Shown here: positions 40,542 to 52,500 of the stretch, in pieces
Layout: every line of letters starts with the position of its first letter
Position numbering within the stretch: position 1 is the first letter of the stretch
From: Fasciolopsis buskii
Lineage: Eukaryota; Platyhelminthes; Trematoda; Plagiorchiida; Fasciolidae
Length of the DNA: 64,000 nt
Direction of reading: 5' to 3'
Assembly (NCBI GenBank): GCA_008360955.1
Contig: LUCM01008380.1
Location: 172,079 to 236,078 of the forward strand
Position numbers and translations under genes: made by a program
Notes under the pieces: generated by a model
The model's database searches: none
Told to the model about the DNA's origin: nothing
What the model saw: the letters and a program-made list of their open reading frames with translations, nothing else

Positions 40542-40595
40542 TTACTTTGCAAACGAATGAAACTGATTAGGATTCCGATCGCTTACAAACGCATC
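40542..40595 (-). CDS. EB1-like exon 7 (C-terminal tail)
   Basis: Seventeen codons and a TAA follow the acceptor CATTTTAG|. [17 protein letters not shown] continues ILYETE, as 'DEGFV.P' does in EB1. There is no acidic EEY or EEF ending. A rival last exon begins after TATAACAG near 40,847 and encodes only eight residues, which is a poorer match. Confidence 0.7.
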   Translation of the reverse strand, partial: DAFVSDRNPNQFHSFAK

Positions 40596-43500
40596 CTAAA
40601 ATGTTTTGACCAAAAAATAAGTGTTCTTAAAAAACATGATACTTCACAGCCATATTTCAAACACCATGAATCCCGACGCGATAACCGGGGCAATCGCCGG
40701 ATCCTACAGACAACTACTACAAAGTGCAAGGAACACGATTCTAGACATCAGTTTCAGTACCTAGACATGAGTACGCACCTGCCCAAGTACCGAGAAAGCT
40801 TTGTATTGCGTACACACATTTTTACTCTATAAATATATCCAATTTGTACTGTTATAAAAACAAGAGAACTTTTCCATCAAGTAAAAGAGGGATAAGCAGT
40901 AAGGTAACGGTAAGATCTTACTTCGGTCTCGTATAAAATTCCAAAAATAGCCTCCAAAATTCCATCTTTCGGCTTTTCTTTCATCTCACTTAGCTGAATA
41001 CACAACTCTTCAATCTGTCGCAATTTCTTGAAGTAAAATTGTGCTTCCTTCTGACAATAAAACAACGATCTTCTTTGGCCTAAAGTCTGAAATTAACGAA
41101 GCGATAATCAGGCAAACCTTTCTTGGTTTCCCAAATAGTATTAGAAAGTTCTACTTTCAAAATGCGTGCATTAACTAAACCTGAATTTCATTGTGGTCCA
41201 GGAGTTCCGATGCCAGCTAGACGACGAAAAATAAATCAATAAGAAAACCGTAGAAATTAATTTCCCATGGAGGAAGTAAGGATAATTCATTCTTACTGGA
41301 ATTCGGCGATCGTTCCGGTAGCTTTGTTGCTCACAATGTTGATGCATGCTCAGACATATAGTCACGATATTTTATCTGTTAACTGGAATCATTCACAGTA
41401 AGTGTTCGACGAAAGTACATATTCGGAATGAAAAAAACTTTTGTTAATTCAAATATTGTGTTAAAATATGGCTAATACTTTACTCGGCAACTTCCACAGC
41501 GATGAACAAAGAGTTCCTCAGATAGACGGCAGCAAAACAGTGCCACTTCAACTTTTACAATCAGGACCTTACACAAAGTATTTCGGTGTTAGGTGGTATA
41601 AAACAACACCGAATAATAGGTAAGGGAAAAGCGCAAGACCTTGAGCCTAAAGAGCAACAGAGAAGCGGAACCACCCCGATTCAAAAGGGTCATTGACCGT
41701 TGTACTTACCCATAATGTCTACGGCCTGAACGTACGCGTCAATATACTGCAGCCCGGAAGCAGTGAAGGACATTTGCTACCAAAAGCAGCAAGGCCTCTA
41801 ACGCACAGCAAGGCGAGGTAATAATGTGTTTGTGGCAAGACATGTGAATGCCCGAGTAGGTCGGGTGTCCCCGAACGAAGCCCATCTAGAAGGCCCTTTT
41901 GGTCTCGATTCCCGTCGTTCTGAAAACGGGAAGCGGTTGCTGGCTTTGTGCTTAGACCATCAACTGCTTTTCGCCAATACGAGCTTCAGACGTTCTAAGC
42001 GCCGGTACGCCACCTGGCATCGGGTCTCTTCTAATCAGTGGTGCACCCAAACTGACCACATCGCTATCAGCTACAGATGGCGGGGCGGTACTGAAGCACT
42101 ACTCACGATTCCAACCATGCGTTAGTATGCAGTAAGCTGTCCATGTGCTTTGGTGGGTGCTCAACAAGCATGTTGCAGCGTCGGTTAGATTGCAAAAGGC
42201 TATCTGATCCGACTCGCCTATCAATCTTTCGAAGCATACTGGCTGAAAAGCTGGGATTGTCCATATCACAAAATCAGTGAGCACTGCTCGCCTATCAAGA
42301 ATGCCTTGCATTCTGTTGGCTTAATGAATTGTGGCCTGGCCCGTCGTGTTGTCACCCCGGATTTCCGCTTATTGACGCACAACAATCCATCCCAGGTAGT
42401 AACAAATATGATGAAGCAGGGCCCGTAACAAGACATGAACTTGAGCAGGGATCGCAAGATCTAATGGTCTCGACGAGTTTCTAAGATGTAACAAGCCTCC
42501 GTCACGAGAAAATCCTACAAACTGTTTCACTTCAACCGAGCTAGCGGTAGGAAAGTAGTGGGTGTGAGCGAGAAGATATGCGAAGTTTATAGTTATCCTA
42601 TCGACAACCAGTAGCTACGTCTTGCACGCTGGGGGGAGCACCTTCGGGCACAATCCAGCTAAGCCTCAGTGTCAACCCCTCCCGGAGTTATTTCGGGAAG
42701 CTCCGGTGGTGTTACAACAAATCCACTAATAGAGACGGAGAAACTTAAGGAAATCTCAATCGTTAGACGTTATGACCCGACGGGCCCAAAGATAATTTCC
42801 CTGGATCTTTTTAAAGAACCCATCTTCAAAAGATCCTGCGCAGTGACTGCGTCAGCCATAGGGGTATTAGTCGAGTTCCGCGTTGGCGGTGGATGTCCTG
42901 ATCAAATTTTCACTCTCCGACAGTGGTTCGAGCAGCGTTCTAGCTTCCAAAGGCCAACGACCATTGTGTTCCTAGACTTTCATGGACTATTTAACTTCAA
43001 TGACAGGTTTGAATTAAGGGGCAGTTTATTGAGGCACGGTCCTCAAGGAGTTATTTCATCATACCTCGAGTAGGCTTAACGCTTATGGCCAGCTTTCACC
43101 ACACTTCATGGTCTCCAGTGGAGTACGACAGGGTTGCCCTTTATCCCCATTCCCATTCAATATTGTCATACGGGATGTTCCATAAAAGGCATCGCTTGGT
43201 CTTTAAAAACGGTGGAATTGAACTCCTCTAAGAGAATACAGCCTTTGACTAAGAAAATGGCGATGATATCGTCTGAGTGATCAACAGTGACCAGGGCACT
43301 CAACACTTGTTGGATCGCTTGGAGATTTTTGCATCCAGGTATGACATGAAAGGAAATCTTTTCAAAACTGACTGAAACCTGTGCCTGCACTCACCCTTGC
43401 ATAAGCAGCCGAATCACGGTCCGTGCTTGTGGTGATCGTTCATCGGCCGCTCCGCTTTGGCATATGATGCAAGAAGGATATTGTCCCTGTTAAAGTCCTG

Positions 43501-46500
43501 GATGACTTACACGTACTTTACTACTATCTGAACGACGGTGTACTTTCGACTTGGATGTGTTTTGTACCTTCGTAGTAATATTGCATGATCGGATTTACCC
43601 AAAGCCGAATGTGTTATCTGCAGAGTTAGAGTTAGATAAAGTAGATGGGTTCTAATCTTTGGAAATTTAAGCCTGCGTTATTCACAAACAACAGCCTCAA
43701 TTATCGCTGCTTATATAAAGGGCTACTCTGTGTTTATCCATTTGAGGCATTTATAGATTTGGTGCGACATCAGATTACCGATCATAGGTTGAGTTTACGG
43801 AGCAGCCGTAATGTCGATCCTGTTATAGGATTCATACAGAATCTTCAGACACAAGACAGTCAATGTTTCAACACTGGCGTCCGTACAAAACTCTTTAGAG
43901 AAGTTTGGTTGGTGAATGAATGTAAACAAGGTTTAACAGTTGCACAGCAGGCGTCAAACTTCGATAGACTAAGTTAATTGGCTCACAACCTTCAATTACC
44001 TCCGGTTTATGTTGTCTTCCGAAAGCAGGCCAAAGTGGTCAATGGACGACGTAGTCCGTTTCGGGTAGGCGGAGTTATATTACTGGGTTGGAGTCCATGG
44101 GATCCCTTGACACGATGGGTGGAGGCTCTAGAGGGCGACGATCCTCAAGATTTCGAAGTTACACTAGAACTTGAACATTGATGCAGAAACTGGGGAAGAC
44201 CATCCTGTCGAGCATCAAATCAAAACTGTGATTGCGCTACGTTGACGACACGTTCGTACTTATTAACCGATCTGAACCACAACGAACTTCCACTGTCAGG
44301 TAGGAACGGATCTGCCAGCGACCGGCAGAGCAACTGATGTCTATTGTTTATGAGATTCATATAACGCAGAATGCTGCATGGCATCTGCTGCTTACATGGC
44401 AACTTAAATTTAATCCACTGTTCACTGGGATACTCGGCAAGAATCAGTAGCACAGGATTACTGCATATATTTTAGATATTGAGTAACCGCATGACTTGTC
44501 TGCTAAATTTTCATTTATCCTAGATTTTACCATCAACTGATAATAAATTCAAACGAAGGAAAAAGCAGTTTGAGAGCATTTTGGCTATTTTCAATAATAA
44601 AATGAGCACTGCTACTGGACTGTGAACCATTTTTGCACAAATCAGAATTTTTGGTGAATTACACTGAGGTCACTACTGCTTACTTCAAACCGCAACATAG
44701 CGAGCTCTTGCTGTAAAACGCTATCCGTCATCGGTTCCGTGGACGTATCGGACCTTTGAAATTCTTTGTTGGATTTCGACTTTCCTTGCCTGGTTGGTGA
44801 ATTAGATTTACCAGACTGTGTACACTTTGAACCTCTTCGCTCAATGACTGGGGAATGACAGTTAGTCTTCATCACTCTTTCCTCCCCGACGTCAGATACT
44901 GTTGTGCGCAAATGATACGAGTGTTCAGAACCACATTCTGTTCCACAGGCAGGATTGTTCGGATAATTTGTGTCCGAAATCGTCCTCTGTTCAGCTGCCT
45001 TGGTGTGCAATTGCTCATGGTTTAAGGTCGCTTGATTAGCTGGTCGGTCACCTGCAGCGAGGAAATTTGGATAATTCTGTTTTGGATTCCAAGGAGCTGC
45101 AGTGGTCGGTCTCCTATTCGATCGATGAGCCGAAGTGAAGGAATGCTGTTTGTGAGATGAGGGGGATGGTGGTGGCAGTTGAACTGCATTTGATCGTTGG
45201 GATCTTGTTGTGCTTGCGCGCCTTTTTGGACTTGGACTGGGAAGACAAGAGTTTGTTGGGTGAACTTGATTTCCTAAACTATCCTCATTTTTGTAATCCG
45301 TGTAGGCAGACCCGGTATATTTTAAACACACGCTTTCCTCCGGATAAGGATTCACATTAGAAACATGTGCTACGGAAAAAGATTTTCCAGCACTTGCGGC
45401 AAGGACTGGATCTTTTTTCAGTGGAGATGGAAACTCGTATACTTCACCGTCGCTCTGATCACTTGGATCTACGTAAGCTAAAGCCGATGGGGGAGAAAAT
45501 CTAGTAAGAAAAATTACTTGAGATTAGAAAAAACTGTTTCTTAATTTATATTTTGGGCACTAGTGTTACGCGAGGACAAACTAGTGCAAAAAACCAGCCT
45601 TAACGACCGATCTATCACAAACTATTCGTACTTATTGCTATAAACTTGAGTGAAGTGGAAAGTCATATACATTAGGAGTCATGTGAAATGCAAAAGCTTA
45701 TTGGCAAGGAAAATCATTTTTAAGGTGAAGCTTTCAAAGGAGTATTACTGATAACCACTGCCTGTGATTGACCGAAACGTCACAACTATCTACGTGCGCA
45801 CGATTTGGACCTCAGTCACCCCCATCTATTGTTAGCATTTTAATATGAAGCCAATTTGATTGTCTATTCTTAACTTCAGTCAGAAACAGCAATAATCGAC
45901 CAACTGAAAGATACTAATTGGAACATCCTTCAGTAAGAAATTGAATTAAGAACCATGCATGAAATGCCTGTGAAACCACCGACAATCGAGCTCAATCATG
46001 CTGAGCTTTACATGCACCGATTTCTGGTAAGAAAAAACGAACTAATTTTCTTGATCCGCTTCCGAGAGATATCGTGGAGAAGTTGATGTTCTCTGATTGT
46101 CTCATATCATTTACGCTCAGCTATTGAAGTCGTGCATAGTAAATTCTCGACGAGTGCCGTTTGAAATCTAGGTTCGCTGATCGAAAACAAGCGCAGCCGG
46201 TCTGCGTGACGATATCTCTTCGAGTGTTTAACCACCAGGTAAGACAGAATCAAGAGTAACAAAAATGCATCAGCTCATGTGTAACTTTCAACATTTCAAC
46301 TACTGACAGTAAACTGGAAAATGCTGTACTTAATTGATTCATGACGATAATAGCAAAACCGGTCACATGACTCAAAGAACTTTCTCACTTGTGTTCGTCA
46401 AAAATTATGATGAAGGCTCCTGAGTGCTACAGCCCTAGTTCATCTCATCTAAGTTCCTCCAATCGATCGCCAATTTCTTTTATTCTCTGATTTTTATTGC

Positions 46501-49500
46501 TTCTGAGATCGTCAAGGGCAGTCTCCGACGCCGAAAAAACTGAGGACTGCTGATCACCTGTCCATAGTGTCGGAAGGTTCGCAATGGTGAACCCAATCTT
46601 GTTTCCACCCAGTGGTATTCTCACAAAATAGTTTTAGCTTTGATTTGTTTTGTCGCATCATAGTGGGACGGATATCTGGTATACACATAAATACATATAT
46701 ATAATACTGTGTTACATATATACATATTTATAAGTGCACTTGTATACCGAAGTCAGTATGGAAATTTTGACCACATTGTTCGAGAAAATGATTCAGTCTT
46801 TCCGTTTTCGGCTACACGATGATTGGTCCAAGTTGTTACGCTCGGTAAGGCAACCTATAACATTCGACATCTTAAAGGCAAACCACCAGCTTATCGCGAA
46901 CTTGTCTGCTCTCCCTATTACTAAAATAACCAAAACTTAGTTTTCATGACCCGGGAAAGAATGAGCTCCTAACTATTATTTGTTTCATCTACCTTCAGCC
47001 TCCGAGAGCCATGACGCCACATTGCTACTTTCCGTTAAGATATTATTTTGCAAATAACTCAAACTCCTTCAAAATTAACCATATTAGCTCTCACATAAAG
47101 TCCACAATGTACCGGAAAATATGAAGAATTTGCATACGTGAACAGACAATACTGTATTGTATGGAGACAGTCGTACTCTGGAAACGTTACTCGTCATGAT
47201 TTAGTTTCAAAGGAATTGTACATTAACTAATGTGGCAGACGTTTCAGGTAATATACGATGCAAGAAGCGGTTTACAGGATAACTATGGGCAATACTCAAA
47301 TGACGTGCATGGTCTTATCATCCGACGAAAAAAAATTCACATATTTGCAAAGTTGCTCTTACTTTCCTCTTCGTTCTCCACTGATCTGACTGTTTCCTTC
47401 ATGGCACAAGCAGAAGTATTTAATTCCGGTATTGATCTTCCTGCGTTCGTGTTCGAAGAGCGGCTCCACGACGAAATTTCGTTTCTCATCTCAAGCTTAT
47501 GGCGCTTGTCTGTTGTGCCAGCTCCGATGGAAACGGGCCGACTTAAGTGTTCCTCAAGTCCTGGAGATTCCAAAAACGAAAATACCACTTCGTGACCGGT
47601 GACGGATTTTGATCTCCGCGGGAACTGATGATCAATATTCTTCGTGCTAGGTTTGGAATCACCAGATTCCGGAACTTGTTGAACAAATCTAGATTGATTT
47701 GCTTCGTAAAACAATTTGAACCACTGAGCAAAACGGAAGTTGTCTGAAAATCTCCCCTTGACGAGATTATTCATAGGAATATCCTACAACGCAGCGCAGT
47801 GACAAAATGGTTATCTAAGCACATCTCAGATGATGAGGCACCATTTACATTTTCCAATAATCAACGGAATATTTCAATAATATAATTATTCATATCTGAA
47901 ATTCCGGAGTTATGAGCTCCAGATCTTGCAGAGAAATCAAACAATATTTATATGACGTGGGAGAATTATGAAAACAGATATACTAAACCTACAAGTGTGG
48001 GGTGAAGGTAACTCCACACATGAAGGTCATTCAATGTCTGCATTTGATATTAATCAACCTCGAGACACGAAATAACAAATAAACATGATCTGAATCGTCA
48101 GGAGAAAACTATTTTTTCTACTATTAGTATAGCAAGGCAGGCGGACTAAACTACAGCTATTCAAACCAACGTTATCCCAACATTCTGCTCTATGCGATGG
48201 AAACTGAAACTAGCTAGTTTTTATGCGACCACCCGACTACCGTGACAATAAGTGATTAGTTATTTTAATGGCAACATTCTTCGGTGTTTTTGATTTAGTC
48301 CCATGCTTGGACTTGGTGCATTTATAAGGTATATATACCCTCATTAAAATATTTGTAGAATTTATGAAATATCTGTTTGTATCATGGCAATGAAATAGGT
48401 TGGCGGTCTCCACTGACCAGCTGAACTTCCATTGAATGCTGCAGCGCCCTTCGGCTCTAATAGAAGTGGTTTCATTCAACAATAATTATTCAGAAGAAAC
48501 TACTTTTAATATGCGCAATTTCACCTGTATTTTGTTTGATTATATCGACAAATTTATAAAGCGTCCCATTGCTAAACATGAATCAATACTCGATATTAAA
48601 GTTCATTTACACTTGGAAACTTGTAGAAGCAACTTCTATAGCATTTTCTACGTCATTTCGGACTTTTATCTACATCATCCGCAATTAGGTTAAAACTGTT
48701 TGGGGGCTGGTAACAATGTGCCTCCCTTTTATAAGGCCTTGCAACAGGATACCTGACCGCACATGGAATGGGCAATCAATGCACGTCGTCCGATGTACAG
48801 GCTCGCTACCACCAACCGATAAGGATAAAAATGCCGTAATCTCAGTTTTACTACTTTACAGAGCTGTCGGTAGTTAAACGTTTTATAGAATTTATTAGAT
48901 TAGTACTAATCTGACCTGGGTTCAACTCCGCTAATTTGAACCCCGGCCCCTATACGATGCGCCAATGAATGTAGTTCCTACACTAACCACGTGACCAAAC
49001 CAAACACGCACACACAAACAAACCCAGGGCTGAGCACATGACAAGATACTGTTGCTTCAGCGTAGCTTTGGTGCAGCCAAATACCAAGAGACCAATGATT
49101 TCCTTAAAGCATATTATGACACGCTTTAAGTATGAATATAGTAGAACCATGCTCCATTGCAACTGGGATCTACAACACGGGGAGGAGAAAACTGGTAATC
49201 ATAACCCCAAACTTGGAGTGGCATGGAACCACAGATTGTCTCACTAGGACAGGTGGGGTGACGATCCGTATGACAGCCCATTGCCATCTACCACCACAAC
49301 AATCGAAGGCCGGATTTTCTCGGAACGCCATATCTTCCAGGACAAAATTTGAAGCTCATTTGCTGGTATCGTTCCTTAAATTTTGAATGGAACTGATAAG
49401 AGGCCATTGAAGCTCAGCACTTTATCAGGTCCTAGAACTTCAGTTTCCTTGCAGATTTCCATCTCAGAAAGCGGATCTATCAAAACAGACCACGGATCTT

Positions 49501-52500
49501 CTTTGGGAATAACTTGCACAGCGTAAAAGCTTACGGGCCAGCTTAACCGCACTTCAAAGTATTTCGCCCAGACCTCGCACCTAACTGTGGATACGCGAAC
49601 TTCAGTTGCACGGATAGCTTCGTTCACAAAGGCAGCTTCGATCAGGTTTAAAAGCTCGGGAGAATTCCCCGTGTTGGTTACATGTCCCAGCAATAATCTA
49701 CGACGAAACAACCCGAACTCACAACCACACACCTTAACTTGAATTCAATTCATGTCTTGTTTCGGATCATGTTCTAGGATTCTCGCTAGCAGATGGCATG
49801 AACTAGCGTGCGTCAATAAAGCGCATAAACTAAGTACAACAGAGAAAGCCACAACTCACTAAGTCAACAGAATCAAAGGAATTCCTGATAAGCGAGCGGA
49901 CTCATTACCGTTTTAAGGCGGGGAGAATTCTAGCTATTTAGCAAGCGCATCTCGGAAAACTGATAGACAAGTAGGGTGAGAGTGTTTACGGCAAGCTGAC
50001 TGACACTTCATCATGTTTTTAATGCCTACCGAAGCACCCGAACAGCGTGGTCGGTACCGAGGGCAGGGTAGCAGGTACTACGGAACATCTCGTGAACCAC
50101 CGCAAAAGTTTTAGCTAATAGCGACATCTGGATCTATCGCTGGCTCGGAAGAAACCTGTTTGCATAACCACCTTTCTTCTGCACTTCTCCTATATACCCC
50201 AGCTCCTTGTTAAGTGTGTTGGGACTGCAAATCTTTTTCGCTTTGTATTTGGGAGGAACAAATCTAAAGAAATGTGTGCATTCTCTCAACCATATATACT
50301 TCCGAAAAATATTTCTTTGTATGTGGTTGTCCTCAACTTGGCCCATCCTCATATTTAGAACCCGAAAAAATTATTTTCCAATTCTATCGTGAACTTTGTA
50401 GTCAGACGTGCTGTGTTAAATGCAGTGAGTAATTCGTAGAGGTATCCCGCATAACAACAAATGATAAACTTTTTATCCATATACCTGATTAACAAAGCGA
50501 CACCACAGACGACGTTCTGCAACGGTCCGCGATTTATTTTGACCAAGAACAGGTCCAAGCGGTGACCCATGGCTACTCCATCCTTCTGTCTGTAGCTTCT
50601 CCCGCCTTACAGAAAATTTATATGCCATGTGCATCTGAGAATTAGTACTATCAATTCTAAGGATCCCAAAACTGATATCGTTCCAAGTCAAGTACTGGCA
50701 CACAGCCCACCATCTCGATCAGCGGAACGCTTGTGAATAATGATGCCAGATCGACGGACAACACATTCTTATCCGTCGGGTCGTGACCTTTTATCCTTTC
50801 AACAAAGGTGAAAGAATCCTTCATACAGTGAGCGCGTAATTTCATGCGTAATGGTTCGAGGATTTCGGTAAGCCGCTGCACGGTGGCATGAGAAGCAGAA
50901 TCACTCATATCAACCGCCGGTCTAAGAGGTACATTGGCTTTATGCACCTTTAGTAAACCGCAAAATCTTGGTGGTTGGGAGTCTTCTTCATGAACTTGTG
51001 CGCATATTCCAAGAGTTAAAAAATACACTTTGCCTTACAAATATAACACGTTTTCTTTCGCTTTTAGGTGACAAGCGAGTGAGAACATTTGTAATTTTGA
51101 GTGCCTGAAAACCAATTCGGAGTCCCACCGAGAATCCTCTTTCCGTCCCAAAAACGGATGCTCAGATAATTTCCATTTACGACCCTTCCTATTGATACAC
51201 TAGGCAAAAATGCTACAGAAAGGTAAAATGTCCAAATAAGGTCATTTTGCTTGGCACACGTAACTCACAAATGACCAAAGAAGACTTTCCCGAAACAGAA
51301 ACCGCTATATTATGGTCCTAAGGAATAAACAAGAGCTCCAATTTTACGTTTCTGCTGCCAATAATGCCTAGACATTTTCGGTGGAAAACCTCAATAATCA
51401 GTACTTGAATTCCAGTTGGCTTTACATCTGTTTAATTTAATCTAAAATGCTTTACCAATGGACTAGTAGGTTCAGAAGTTGCGGCGTAATGTCCAGTCGT
51501 CAGCTGCGCAACATAATGAGAGTCATTAAAATCAGTGGTTATGACTAATTCATTTTACCCAAAAATATTTGCCTGTTTTACCACTATTTAGATCCGTGAA
51601 AATTACCCACTTCCATCTGCGCGTATAATCGCGTACCTCGGACTGGAGACGAGTGAAAGCAATGAAGAAATGTCTGGGCTGTCTAAGGACATCAGAAGAA
51701 ACAGTTAAAATTGTAAACAGTGTTAATAATATCAGTAGTCGCCAGTCGAGTAGAATGATTACTCTACCAAATTTCCGGAAAATGATAATGTTCCTTATTT
51801 GTCTGGACAAGCAAATCGGTGCATCCAGAAAGTTGTAGGGATTTCAAAGAAGTAAAGGATGACTACAGTGCCACACACGAAGGTGAGTTATTTTCCTCCA
51901 TATAATTTCAGTTTCGACTGTTTAACAAAGCAAAGTTGATTCTTTGGTACAGGGAAAGCTTACATCAAAATTTATAGCATTGTAGCGGAATATGGATTTC
52001 TTCCTCCGGATAGCTTGTTTAACCGAACGTTGACCACCCAGCGCGGTCGCCATTTGAGCGTTGCTCACGTACGTTCCCCTCTCACGCTCCTGTCAAAATA
52101 CACTCAACCTCCTACCACTTCTGACTGTCTTTTCCTTGCACCGGTCGGGTATCTGGGTTGTCAGCATTGCAGTCGTACATAGCCGTGTAAGAGTGACGCA
52201 CCAGTTATCACAACGATCAGGATCAAGCAAACGAAATACGAGATCCGCACCAGGACAACCGTTCTTACAGCATGGAAGACAGACATTCAAGAAAACACCT
52301 GTTTTGTCACTATTGACCCGAGGAAATTGTTAGGAACGCCGAAAGTGACCCCGCCATTATTGTTCCTAATGGAATGTACATTCATTTCGATTTAGAAGAA
52401 TACAGAGTTTTGGAGGACAATGAAGCACCCGTTCATGATATCGTCGAATTCCGAATTCACGCCGATGGTCTCTCGCCATTCAAGGATTCGAGGCAACTAC

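Noticed and set aside
44642..45355. Stand-alone 237-codon gene
   Set aside because: It lacks an ATG start and continues upstream in frame to a splice acceptor at 45,501. It fits as the EB1-like linker exon.
46680..46735. Origin or promoter-like AT tract
   Set aside because: Simple low-complexity TA repeat with no supporting context.
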